NCBI GenBank assembly: GCA_016794785.1
Contig: JAEUHC010000013.1
Span: forward strand, 496,001-560,000
Origin: Opitutaceae bacterium
GTDB taxonomy: Bacteria > Verrucomicrobiota > Verrucomicrobiia > Opitutales > Opitutaceae
Direction of reading: 5' to 3'
DNA: 64,000 nt
The notes beneath the pieces were generated by a model that saw only the letters and a program-made list of their open reading frames with translations, had not been told where the DNA came from and searched no databases. The position numbers and the translations under genes are program-made. How positions within the stretch are numbered: the first letter of the stretch is position 1; every line of letters begins with the position of its first letter. Positions 49,347 through 57,929 of this stretch are shown in pieces.

Positions 49347-49498
49347 GCCAATCGTTCCGAAGTCCAAACTTCAAGGGATGTTGGTAGGAGCGGCCCCGCT
49401 GAGGCGATTCGGATCGCCCGCCCGCCCGCATTCCTCGCTCGTAGTTCCGGCTTCCGCCGGTGCATTTTTCGCGCACGTTTTCTTTCGCGTCGCCCACC

Positions 49499-52003
49499 AT
49501 GCTCCTCTCCCGAGAATCCCCGCGCGTCCGCTGGGGCATCATGCTCGCGACCTGGCTCGCGTGCGCCGGGCTGGCGATTCTGCACACGCAGGCGGTGCGC
49601 GACTACCTCGCGCTGCTCGACTCCGCGGCCCCGCGACCTGCCGGCGCAGCCGACACACCCCTGCGCCAGCTGATCCCCGCCCGCCACGCCGATGCGCAGA
49701 TGTGGGTGCGCCACGCCCTCGCAGCGGAAGAGGCGCACACGCTCCGCACCCGCTTCACCACCGCGGACAACACACCCGCCGGTCGCGCCGTGCACTGGAG
49801 TTCGCCGCCGGCATGGCTCCTCCGACTCGCCGCCACCGCGCAGCGCGCCTTCACCGGTGACACGGGTCCGGCCGCGCTGGAGCGCACGCTCCCGTGGTTC
49901 AACGCCCCGTTGTTCCTCGCCGTGCTCGTCGCGCTCTCCGCGTGGGTCGCAAGCCGCGCCGGAACGGCGGCCGGCGCCGTGCTCGCGCTCGGTCTCGCCG
50001 GCCACCCGCGATTCTACGAAGGCTTTGCCCCCACCAACGTCGATCACCACGGCTTGCTCGCCGCGGCCGTGCTCGGCCTCCTGCTCGGCCTCGCCTTCAT
50101 GGGTGCGGGCTGGCGGAAAAATCCCGATCCCTCTCGGAAATTCCGAGGTGGAGCCGGTTCTCCGAACCGGCCTGGGTTCAGCGGCCATGCGGACGCCGCA
50201 ACCCCGGCCGTGGACGAAGCCGCGCATCCACCCGCCCGCCGCGCCGCGATCATCTCGGCGCTCTGCGGCGCGTTCGGCGTCTGGCTGAGCGCGGCCACGA
50301 TGCTGCCCGTGATCGCGCTGGCCGGCGCGGCGGGTCTCGCCCTCGCGTTCTGGCGCGGCGCCGCCGCGCGCCGCGAGGGCCTCGTGTTCGATCCGGCTTT
50401 GTGGCGGCTGTGGGGTGGCGTCGGCGCGGCGGCGAGCGTGGTTTTCTATTTCATCGAGTATGCACCGGCGCACCTCGGCCTCCGGCTCGAGGTCAACCAC
50501 CCGCTTCACGCCCTGCTCTGGTGGGGCGGCGCCGAGCTGGTCGCGATCGGCGGCGCGTGGGCCGTCGCCCGCCCGCCGCTGTGGCGCATGCTCGCCGCGG
50601 GGGTCGCCGTCGCCGCGGCCCCGCTCACCGTGCTGCTCGGCGGGCGCGACGTGTTTCTCGTGGGCGACCCTTTCGTCGGCGCGCTGCGGCACTTCGTGGC
50701 CGAGGGCAAGTCGTTGCCCGCCGTCGCCGCGCAGTTCGGCTTCCGCTTCGTCGCCTTCGATCTCGTGTCGTGCCTGCTCCTCGTGATCGCCGCCGGGGTG
50801 CTGTGGCGGCGGCGCGAGGCGACTGCCCTCGTCGCGGGATTTCTTGCGCTGATCGTCGCCGCGCTCACGGCGATGGCGGTGCTCGAGATGCGCTGGTGGC
50901 TCAACGTCGGCCCGGCGCAGCTGGCTTTGCTGCTGGCCCTGCTCGCGCTCGTGCCGGCGGCGCGACACCGCGGGTGCGCCGCCGCCGCGGGCCTGCTGCT
51001 CATCCTCCCCGCCTTCGCCCGCATCGCGTCCGAGCGCGCCGACAACCGCCGCGGCGCCGTGACCGCGACCGATCTCATGCAGCCGCTCTACCGCGACCTC
51101 GCCGCCGCGCTGCGCCGCGATCAGCCGGAGGGAGACATCGTGCTGCTCGCCAGCCCCAACGCGTCCGCCGGCATCGGCTACTTCGGGCGCTTCGCCACGC
51201 TCGGCACCCTCTATTGGGAAAACGCCCCCGGCCTCCGCGCCGCCGCCGAGGTTTTCTCCGCCACTTCCGACGCCGACGCGGAGCGACTCTTCCGCGCCCG
51301 CCGCATCACGCATGTCGCGCATCTCTCCGCCGGAAACTTCCTCGGCGAATACCTGCAGCTCCTGCACCCTCAGCTCACCGCGGAAGAAGCCCGCCGCACC
51401 TTCGGCTACCGCCTCAACGCCGGCGCGGATCTGCCGCGCTGGCTCCAGCCGATCCCGTATCGCCGCCCGCCGGGTCTCAAGGATGCCACTCAAGTCGTGC
51501 GCCTCTACCGCGTCGCCTTCGATCAGACCGAGGCCGAGCGGCTCTACCACACCGCCGTCGCCTGCGCCGCCGACGGCGATCTCGCCGCGGCCGAGCAGAC
51601 GCTCGCGGAGGCGGCCTTGCACACGCCCGCCACCGAGCACGCCAAGCTCTTCGAGGCCGCCGGCGCGGGATTCTACGATTTCGGGGCCGACGCCCTTGCC
51701 GTCCGCACGCTCCGGCGCGCGCCCGGCACCGCCGTCACCATCGCCTGGATTCTCGCGACCACGCGCGACGATGCCCTGCGCGACGGCCGCGCCGCCCTGG
51801 CCCTCATCGAGCCGATCGCGCGCACCGCCCGCGCCGATCCCACCGTGCTCAGCGCGCTCGCCGCCGCCTATGCCGAGCTCGGCCGCTGGCCCGAGGCGGT
51901 CGCCGCCGCAGAGCGCGCCCTCGCACACTCCGGGGCCGAGTCCGCCAGGCTGCTCATGATCCGGCTTGACGCTTACCGCCGCGCCGAGCCCTGGCGGCCG
52001 TAA
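49499..52003 (+). CDS. STT3-like integral membrane protein with TPR-like C-terminus
   Basis: An 834-residue protein. About 12 hydrophobic helices fall between residues 13 and 520. Near the N-terminus are 'RHADAQMWVRHAL' (first acidic motif region, about 62-74), 'VHWSSPPAWLL' and 'NVDHHGLL' (DHH at 182-184). These resemble the D-x-D-like and DHH motifs of STT3/AglB/PglB oligosaccharyltransferases, which is the basis of the call. A soluble part follows, and residues about 690-830 look like TPR-type helices ('YHTAVACAADGDLAAAEQTLAEAAL', 'ALAAAYAELGRWPEAVAAAERAL' in part). No WWD-like motif was seen. Residues about 215-226 are encoded by an in-frame REP-like insertion. Confidence 0.6.
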   Translation: MLLSRESPRVRWGIMLATWLACAGLAILHTQAVRDYLALLDSAAPRPAGAADTPLRQLIPARHADAQMWVRHALAAEEAHTLRTRFTTADNTPAGRAVHWSSPPAWLLRLAATAQRAFTGDTGPAALERTLPWFNAPLFLAVLVALSAWVASRAGTAAGAVLALGLAGHPRFYEGFAPTNVDHHGLLAAAVLGLLLGLAFMGAGWRKNPDPSRKFRGGAGSPNRPGFSGHADAATPAVDEAAHPPARRAAIISALCGAFGVWLSAATMLPVIALAGAAGLALAFWRGAAARREGLVFDPALWRLWGGVGAAASVVFYFIEYAPAHLGLRLEVNHPLHALLWWGGAELVAIGGAWAVARPPLWRMLAAGVAVAAAPLTVLLGGRDVFLVGDPFVGALRHFVAEGKSLPAVAAQFGFRFVAFDLVSCLLLVIAAGVLWRRREATALVAGFLALIVAALTAMAVLEMRWWLNVGPAQLALLLALLALVPAARHRGCAAAAGLLLILPAFARIASERADNRRGAVTATDLMQPLYRDLAAALRRDQPEGDIVLLASPNASAGIGYFGRFATLGTLYWENAPGLRAAAEVFSATSDADAERLFRARRITHVAHLSAGNFLGEYLQLLHPQLTAEEARRTFGYRLNAGADLPRWLQPIPYRRPPGLKDATQVVRLYRVAFDQTEAERLYHTAVACAADGDLAAAEQTLAEAALHTPATEHAKLFEAAGAGFYDFGADALAVRTLRRAPGTAVTIAWILATTRDDALRDGRAALALIEPIARTARADPTVLSALAAAYAELGRWPEAVAAAERALAHSGAESARLLMIRLDAYRRAEPWRP
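50142..50177. repeat. REP-like hairpin inside the STT3-like gene
   Basis: A 34-base match, with one mismatch, to the intergenic element at 49256-49289, centred on a CCGGTTC..GAACCGG hairpin. It is in frame and encodes a Gly/Pro-rich segment in a loop between membrane helices. Confidence 0.8.
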
Positions 52004-52044
52004 ACGCGATCCCGTGCCTTTGCTTCGTGGCCGGAGCGATTCGC

Positions 52045-52497
52045 CTAGGCCGGCGGCCGGGCCTCCGCGCCACCGTGCTCGCCGCGCGTGGCGCAGTTGA
52101 TCCAGGCGGTCGCCCCGCTGGCGTAGTGCTCCTTTTTCCAGATGGGCAGGCGGGCCTTGGCCTCGTCGATGATGTAGCGGCAGGCGCCAAACGCCGCGCC
52201 GCGGTGCTCCGCCGTCACGCCCACCCACACCGCGAGATCGCCGAGCGCGAGGTGGCCGGTGCGGTGGACGCACACCGCGCAGAGCAGGGCAAATTTCACG
52301 CGCGCCTCGGCGAGGATTTTTTCGCCCTCGGAGACGGCGAGCGGAGCGTAGGCCTCGTATTCGAGGGAGAGCACGGGCTGGCCCTCGTTGCGATTGCGCA
52401 CCCAGCCCTCGAACGTCACGCACGCGCCCGCGCGCGCGTCGGCGAGGGCGCGCTGGAGAGCCGCGGGATCGAGCGGAGTGGGGGAGATGCGGAACAT
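52045..52497 (-). CDS. moaE: Molybdopterin synthase catalytic subunit MoaE
   Basis: A 150-residue subunit. With MoaD it turns precursor Z (cPMP) into molybdopterin. Conserved points: 'GACVTFEGWVRNRNEGQPVLSLEYEAY' (in part, Arg for substrate), 'VHRTGHLALGDLAVWV', 'HRGAAFGACRYIIDEAKARLPIWKKEHY' with the two active-site Lys in 'PIWKKE'. Last gene of the minus-strand moco cluster, 15 bases after the restriction-modification-like gene. Length normal. Confidence 0.94.
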   Translation of the reverse strand: MFRISPTPLDPAALQRALADARAGACVTFEGWVRNRNEGQPVLSLEYEAYAPLAVSEGEKILAEARVKFALLCAVCVHRTGHLALGDLAVWVGVTAEHRGAAFGACRYIIDEAKARLPIWKKEHYASGATAWINCATRGEHGGAEARPPA

Positions 52498-52512
52498 GCG
52501 GCGCGCGTGCGG

Positions 52513-55500
52513 TTATTTCTTCACCGCTTCATAAGGTGTCTCGTCCTCCGCGGCGTAGATATGGCCGGCGTCGAGGTCGGCTTGGGAGTAGCCCGCGGGC
52601 GTCTTGCCCTCGGCCGGCTTCGGGTCGTCGAGCGCAGGCAATTGGGCCACGAGCTTCATCGTCTGCACGCTCACGGTGATCACCTGGCCGACGAGGCGGA
52701 TGATGTAGTCCTCGTCGTCGGCGCGATTCGGGTCGCTGGTGATTTCGCCGGCCGCGTCGCGCTCGACGCGGTATTGGTCGATCACCCAGTCGAGCGCGCT
52801 GCGGTTGCCGAGCCGGTAGGTGTGCGCCGCGGCGGGGATGCCCTCCAGCGTGAGCCAGTCGTTGTAGATGAGCGCGGTCTTGTCCTTGGACAGCTTCATC
52901 CGCTCGACGCGCCAGTCGGGCTTCACGCCCTTCGCCTCGATGCGCTTCAGCTTGAATTCCTTTTGCGACTCGTAGTCCGTGTGGAGCGCGGCGAGTTTTT
53001 CGCCGGCTTTGGCGAACGCCGCGAAGTCGGGGGCGAACGGGATGCGCGGCAACTCGCGACGGAGATTAGCGGCGTATTTCTCGCGGTAGGCCGGGTGGTG
53101 GAGCACCGCGTAGACGTAGTGAAAGATGTCTCGCTTGGTGAGCTTCACGCCTTCGTAGCGCAGATTGAACATCTCCAGCGCCCAGTCGGTGACGTTGTCG
53201 CGCCGGTGCCCGCCGTCGGCGTCGTAGGTGTAAAGTGGGAAGCACTGGAAAGTGTCGGTGCTTGCGCAGAGGTGTAGATCTACGATGTCGGTCGCAACGA
53301 GAGCGCTGAACGGGGAGCGCCCCGCGACGTCGGTCACGCAAAGCACGCGATTCTCGCCACTCGTCTTGGGCGTGGGAAAGAAATCGGGGAATTGGTAGAT
53401 GTCCTCGTTAAAAACACGTTCGAAGAAATAACTGCGCCGAGTGAAAGGCCGATAGAGTGCTGGGCGAATCGTCGATTGCTTGAACTCGACTTCCGTTTCC
53501 CGAAGCAGATTGCGCTTCGTGTGCCTGATCCATTTGCAGACCTTCGGGTCGACGCGGAGGAATTCCTCCAGAGGCTCAGGTTTCTTGGCCCGCCGCCATC
53601 GGTCGAGTTCGGCGTGGTAGGCCTCGACCATGCGCTTGGCGCGCTTGGTCAGCTGCGCGCTGTCGAAATCATAAACGAGGTCGTCGTTGTTCGATTTAAC
53701 GCCGTTCGAGAACGTTCGGAAGATCGCGTGTGCATCGAGGCTCTCGACGGCCTTGGCCTCCTTTGAGCCGATAGGGACAAACTTTGAAAAACCGGCGGTT
53801 TCATCGTCGTGCAGCCAAGAATTGCGCTCGTCTGGTTTGAGCGTGCGCCACTTCACGCCATCGATGCTCTGTTTCTCTTCGAGCCAACTCCACTTCTTCT
53901 CCTTGCGCCAATCTTCGCCGACTTCGGCGTAGCGAATGACCGCCTTGCGCCGTTTCAGCTCCTTTTGTTTGTGGCGGACAAATAGCGCGATGCTAACGCC
54001 GACCTGAATGCCAAAGACATTGTGGGTTGTGCCGGAAAGCTTCGGGTTCTTCCGCACGTTGCCTCCGAGATCGACGACGTAGATGGCATCAAAATCTCTT
54101 GCGAGATGGGCGCGCACACCGTCCGTTGCGAGGCCATCAACGTAGCCGTTGTTCGTCACGTAGGCAACGATGCCTTCCTCACCAATGCGGTCGCTGGCCC
54201 ACGCGAGTGCCTTGATGTAGGGATCACTCAGCGAATTCTTGAGCGTCGCAGTGGAGTCGGCAGCGTAGGTGTTGCGGATGCGCTGGTCGAGGCGCGGGTA
54301 TTTTCGGTTCTTGTTGTTATCGTTCTCGTCCTGCTGCCACGCGTTATACGGCGGGTTGCCGAGGATGACGCGGATGGGCGCCTTCTTCTGCGCGTTCACC
54401 CGCTCGGTGTTCTTCGCGAGGTCGAAGGCCATCTCCATCGTCTCGCCGTGGCCGGGCTCGGCGAGTTCGAAGGTGTCCACGAGGCAGAGGCCGGGGAAGG
54501 GTTCGTAGCTGCCGGTGCGCTCGAAGAACTCATGCTCCACGTTCTGCGCCGCGATGTAGTAGGGCAGGAGCATGATCTCGTTGGCCCACAGTTCGGAGGT
54601 AAACTTCCTCTTGAGCGATGCGGCCGGCAGCTCGCGCATGAGGTGGACGAGGAAGTTGCCCGTGCCGGTGAACGGATCGAGGAAGTGGACGCCCTCGGCG
54701 CCGAGGTCCTTGCCGAATTCCTTTTTCAGCAGCTCGCGGATGCTCGCGATCATGAAGCGGACGATCGAGGGCGGCGTATAGACGATGCCCATCGTGTCGG
54801 CGACCTTCACGGCGAAGCCCTGGAAGAACTTTTCGTAAACGGTGTTCAGGAACTTCTGCTTCTCGGAAAAATCCTCGATGACGGTCGCGGCGCTCTCGAT
54901 GGCGACGTAGAAGCGGTCGAGTTTCTTGAGGAAGTCGGCGCGCGAGAAGTGGGCGGAGGCGAGGGCGTCGATCACCTTTTCGATTTCGACGGCGACGACG
55001 TTGCGGCGGGTGAAATCGGGGTTGTTGAAGACGGAGCCGAAGAGGCGTGCGGTGAGCAGATGCTGGATGAGCATCTCCTCGATGGCGGAGTCAGCGAGCG
55101 AGGGGTTGATGGCGGCGCGGCAGAGCGCGGCGAAGTCGTTGAAGGCGGCGACGAATTTTTTGTTGGGCAGCGTGCCCTTGGAGCCGCGGGCGCGCTGGAT
55201 GACCTCGGCGAGGCTGCCGCCGAGTTCGGCGACGCGCTCGCGAAACTCCTCGGTCGCGCGCTCCCAGTCGGCGATCACGGGCTCCGTGTAGGCGAAGAAG
55301 CGGGCGAGGATGTCGCAGAGCTGCTCGGGCTTGGTGTCGAGGTAGTAATCGAGGACGACCTTGCCATCCTGCATGAGGAGGGCGCGGCGGGGTTGCCAGA
55401 AGAGGGTGTTTTTCGCGGGGTAGCCGAGCTTGAGCTTGGCGCGCATCTCGGCGGCGAGATCGTCGGCGTCGTCCTTGTCCTCGATCACGCCGTGCGGGAT

Positions 55501-55737
55501 GCGGTAGCTGTCGAGGAGGACGGCGTCGAGGCGGAGCGGGGCGGCGTTTCTCCGGGAGACGGAGTATTCGCGGACGAGCGTCCACTTGAGGGGGCCGGCA
55601 CAGTGTTCGATGAGCCGGTGCCACGCCTCGCGGACGGCGGTCTCATGGGTCGCGCCGACGTTGGCCAGCTGGGTCAGGGCGAGGGTGTAGGCCTTGACAG
55701 GCGCGGACGTGGGCTTGAGGGCGATGGGATGCGCCAT
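52513..55737 (-). CDS. Type ISP/IIG-like restriction-modification protein (nuclease plus N6-adenine methylase, no helicase)
   Basis: A 1074-residue protein. The N-terminus has a PD-(D/E)xK-like pattern: Asp71 in 'LRLDAVLLDS' and 'IEDKDD' with Glu86 and Lys88. A helical region follows, then the gamma-class adenine methylase: SAM motif I 'DPFTGTG' (354-360), 'ANEIMLLPYYIAAQN', catalytic 'NPPY' (461-464). The C-terminal 500 residues include 'RPFTRRSYFFE' and a likely target-recognition region. Known type ISP enzymes (LlaBIII-like) carry a helicase between nuclease and methylase; that is missing here. ATG 55737 precedes the conserved 'VKAYTLALTQL'. It interrupts the moco operon between moaE and moaD; GC is lower over about 53240-54330. 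Confidence 0.8.
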   Translation of the reverse strand: MAHPIALKPTSAPVKAYTLALTQLANVGATHETAVREAWHRLIEHCAGPLKWTLVREYSVSRRNAAPLRLDAVLLDSYRIPHGVIEDKDDADDLAAEMRAKLKLGYPAKNTLFWQPRRALLMQDGKVVLDYYLDTKPEQLCDILARFFAYTEPVIADWERATEEFRERVAELGGSLAEVIQRARGSKGTLPNKKFVAAFNDFAALCRAAINPSLADSAIEEMLIQHLLTARLFGSVFNNPDFTRRNVVAVEIEKVIDALASAHFSRADFLKKLDRFYVAIESAATVIEDFSEKQKFLNTVYEKFFQGFAVKVADTMGIVYTPPSIVRFMIASIRELLKKEFGKDLGAEGVHFLDPFTGTGNFLVHLMRELPAASLKRKFTSELWANEIMLLPYYIAAQNVEHEFFERTGSYEPFPGLCLVDTFELAEPGHGETMEMAFDLAKNTERVNAQKKAPIRVILGNPPYNAWQQDENDNNKNRKYPRLDQRIRNTYAADSTATLKNSLSDPYIKALAWASDRIGEEGIVAYVTNNGYVDGLATDGVRAHLARDFDAIYVVDLGGNVRKNPKLSGTTHNVFGIQVGVSIALFVRHKQKELKRRKAVIRYAEVGEDWRKEKKWSWLEEKQSIDGVKWRTLKPDERNSWLHDDETAGFSKFVPIGSKEAKAVESLDAHAIFRTFSNGVKSNNDDLVYDFDSAQLTKRAKRMVEAYHAELDRWRRAKKPEPLEEFLRVDPKVCKWIRHTKRNLLRETEVEFKQSTIRPALYRPFTRRSYFFERVFNEDIYQFPDFFPTPKTSGENRVLCVTDVAGRSPFSALVATDIVDLHLCASTDTFQCFPLYTYDADGGHRRDNVTDWALEMFNLRYEGVKLTKRDIFHYVYAVLHHPAYREKYAANLRRELPRIPFAPDFAAFAKAGEKLAALHTDYESQKEFKLKRIEAKGVKPDWRVERMKLSKDKTALIYNDWLTLEGIPAAAHTYRLGNRSALDWVIDQYRVERDAAGEITSDPNRADDEDYIIRLVGQVITVSVQTMKLVAQLPALDDPKPAEGKTPAGYSQADLDAGHIYAAEDETPYEAVKK

Positions 55738-55803
55738 GCGTGCGCTGAGTTGAGGTAGCGGCGAAGCGCAGGGCAACCGCGCAGTTGATCGACCCCAATA
55801 ACG

Positions 55804-56046
55804 CTAGCCGCCCGCCACCGGCGGGATGAAGACCACGCGGTCGCCCTCGCGGAGAGGGGCCGATGCGGGGACGAAGGTTTCGTTCACCGCGGCGCGGATG
55901 CGGTCGCCGGGGAGCGTGAAGGCGTGGCGGGCGCGCAGCTCGTCGTAGAGGGCGGCGGGCGTGGCGGCGGCGGTCGAGAGCGTCTCCTCGGTGAGGCCGC
56001 GCTGCTCGCGCAGGATGGCGAAATACTGGATGCGAAGGGTGATCAT
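55804..56046 (-). CDS. moaD: Molybdopterin synthase sulfur carrier subunit MoaD
   Basis: An 80-residue ubiquitin-like protein: 'LRIQYFAILREQRGLTEETL', 'AALYDELRARHAF', 'VFIPPVAGG' with the essential C-terminal Gly-Gly that is adenylated and thiocarboxylated. It lies 66 bases upstream of the restriction-modification-like gene and 52 bases downstream of moaC. ThiS-like alternatives are less likely given the moco context. Confidence 0.92.
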   Translation of the reverse strand: MITLRIQYFAILREQRGLTEETLSTAAATPAALYDELRARHAFTLPGDRIRAAVNETFVPASAPLREGDRVVFIPPVAGG

Positions 56047-56075
56047 CGGGCGCGTGGGACGATTCGCGGGCGGGC

Positions 56076-56103
56076 TCAGGGCGGGTCAGAGACCCGGCCT
56101 ACG
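56076..56103. repeat. REP-like hairpin supplying the moaC stop codon
   Basis: On the minus strand the moaC stop TAG is followed by GCCGGGTCTCTGACCCGCCC, a hairpin closely related to the left end of the nagZ element (TAGGGCGGGTCTTTGACCCGCCC family). Confidence 0.7.
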
Positions 56104-56572
56104 AGGCGCGGTAGTCTTTTTTGCCGCCGGTCTTTTCGAGGAGGCGCACGTCCTTGATGACGATGCCGTGGGTCACGGCCTTGGCCATGTCGTAGAACGT
56201 CAGCGCGGCCACGGTCGCGCCGGTGAGGGCCTCCATCTCGACGCCGGTCCGGGCATGCGTCTCGACGCGGCAATGGATGGCAATCTCGCCGCCGGCGGGA
56301 TCGGGCGTGATCTCGATCTGGCAGTCGTCGAGGGCGAGCGGATGGCAGAGCGGGATGAGTTCGCCGGTTTTCTTCGCGCCCATCACACCCGCCAGGATCG
56401 CGGTCTGGAAGATCGGGCCCTTCTTCGTCGCGATCTCGCCGTCGCGGAGGAGGGCGGCGAGCTCGGCGGGGAGTGTCACGCGCGCGACGGCGTGGGCGGT
56501 GCGACGGGTCACGGGCTTGGCGCCGACGTTGACCATCGCGGGGCGGTTCTGGGCGTCGAGGTGCGAGAACAT
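56099..56572 (-). CDS. moaC: Cyclic pyranopterin monophosphate synthase MoaC
   Basis: A 157-residue enzyme making cPMP from the MoaA product. Conserved: 'RPAMVNVGAKPVTRRTAHAVARV', 'KKGPIFQTAILAGVMGAKKTGELIPLCHPL' (in part), 'ETHARTGVEMEALTGATVAALTFYDMAKAV' (in part), 'DVRLLEKTGGKKDY'. The metal/substrate His and Lys in 'LCHPL' and 'AMTK'-like positions are present. The last residues and stop overlap a REP-like hairpin. Between moeA and moaD genes in the same orientation. Confidence 0.95.
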   Translation of the reverse strand: MFSHLDAQNRPAMVNVGAKPVTRRTAHAVARVTLPAELAALLRDGEIATKKGPIFQTAILAGVMGAKKTGELIPLCHPLALDDCQIEITPDPAGGEIAIHCRVETHARTGVEMEALTGATVAALTFYDMAKAVTHGIVIKDVRLLEKTGGKKDYRAS

Positions 56573-56634
56573 CTGAGGAAGGCCTAATGACTAATGCCAA
56601 ATGACCAATGGCAAGCTGCGCGCGTCACACGCCC

Positions 56635-57843
56635 TCAACGCCACGGGAAAAATGGCGCGAGCGTGCCGGCGGGAAATTCCGTCGGCTCCGCGGGCAGCTC
56701 GACGAAGCCATCGCTGCCAATCAGGCCGGCAAAATCGCCCGAGGTGTTGCTGGGGTCGGGCGTGGCGAGCACCTCGGCGCGCGGGCCGCGGGAGAGTTTC
56801 ACGGGGAGCAGGTAGGCGAGCTTCGGCTTGAAGATGACGGGCTGCGCCAGCGCGACGAGCGACGGGGTTTCCGGCGCTAGGCCGCTCGCATGCGCGAGCG
56901 CCGGCAACACATAGCGATGCAGGCAGGTGAACGCCGAGACCGGGTTGCCCGGCAGAGCAAAGACGGGTGTGCGCCGCGCGCTCACGCCGAACCACAGCGG
57001 CTTGCCCGGGCGCTGCGCGACCCCCTGCAGCAGGCGCTTCACGCCGAGCCGATCGAGCTCGGCGGGCAGGTGATCGAATTTTCCCTTCGAGACGCCGCCG
57101 GTCACGATCACGACGTCGAACTCGGCGAGGATATGCCAGAGCCGGTGTTCGATTTCGTGGCGCACATCGCGGAGGTGAAACCGCTCCGCGCCGGGATAGC
57201 CAGCGGCGGCCAGCGTCGCGCGGATCGCGTAGTCGTTGCTGCGCCGGATCTGGTGCGGGGCGACGGCGGCCTCGGTCTCCACGAGTTCGTCGCCGGTGGA
57301 AATCACCGCGATGCGCGGGGCGTGGCTGACGGGCAGGGTGGCGCAGCCGCAGGCCGCGGCCACGGCGATTTCGCGCCCCGTGAGGCGCACGCCCGGGCGC
57401 ACGATGACTTCTCCCGCGCGATGGTCGCTGCCGCGGGCGTGGAGGGCGTGGCCGCGGATGAGCGGCTCGACGCGGCCCGTGATCGTGACTGTGGCGCCGT
57501 CGCGCTGCGTCTCCTCGTAGGGCACCACACAATCCGCGCCGACGGGCGCGACCGCGCCGGTCATCACCTCGATGCAGGCGTCGGCTGCGGCCCCGAGCGT
57601 GAAGGCGCGCATGCCCGCGGCCTGCACGGACTCGACGCGAAAGGCCCGAGTGCCAGCGGCCAATGCGACGGCCCGCAGCGCGTAGCCATCCATCGTCACG
57701 CGGTCAAAGGGCGGCAGATCGCGGTCGGCGCGGATCTCGGCGCGCAGCGCGCGACCGTGGGCGGACGCGAGCGGGCAATCCTCGCGCGGAAAGGGCGCGA
57801 CGGCTTCGAGGATGAGTTTCTCGGCCTCGGCGGGGGTGAGCAT
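56635..57843 (-). CDS. moeA: Molybdopterin molybdenumtransferase MoeA
   Basis: A 402-residue enzyme inserting molybdate into adenylated molybdopterin. Visible: 'RDLPPFDRVTMDGYALRA', 'EVMTGAVAPVGADCVVPYE' (MTG-A-P-GAD-V), 'ISTGDELVE', 'SNDYAIRATLAAAG', 'VIVTGGVSKGKFDHL' (Mo-site loop; the usual Val after Ser is Lys here), and 'PVFALPGNPVSAFTCLHRYV'. ATG 57843 was chosen since the family core begins at once. First gene of the minus-strand cluster; moaA is divergent 86 bases away. Confidence 0.94.
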   Translation of the reverse strand: MLTPAEAEKLILEAVAPFPREDCPLASAHGRALRAEIRADRDLPPFDRVTMDGYALRAVALAAGTRAFRVESVQAAGMRAFTLGAAADACIEVMTGAVAPVGADCVVPYEETQRDGATVTITGRVEPLIRGHALHARGSDHRAGEVIVRPGVRLTGREIAVAAACGCATLPVSHAPRIAVISTGDELVETEAAVAPHQIRRSNDYAIRATLAAAGYPGAERFHLRDVRHEIEHRLWHILAEFDVVIVTGGVSKGKFDHLPAELDRLGVKRLLQGVAQRPGKPLWFGVSARRTPVFALPGNPVSAFTCLHRYVLPALAHASGLAPETPSLVALAQPVIFKPKLAYLLPVKLSRGPRAEVLATPDPSNTSGDFAGLIGSDGFVELPAEPTEFPAGTLAPFFPWR

Positions 57844-57929
57844 GGCGAGGGGACCAAAAGACCAAGGACCACGGGACAAAAGGACTAAATCTGGCAAAAA
57901 CCTTTTCTCTGTGCCCTCTGTTTCCCTCC

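Noticed and set aside
49124..52423. Long open frame antisense to the STT3-like gene and running past it
   Set aside because: Composition typical of a complementary-strand shadow in GC-rich DNA; it crosses several real gene boundaries without meaning.
57844..57929. Moco riboswitch between moeA and moaA
   Set aside because: The gap is only 86 bases and lacks the conserved multi-stem structure expected for that aptamer.
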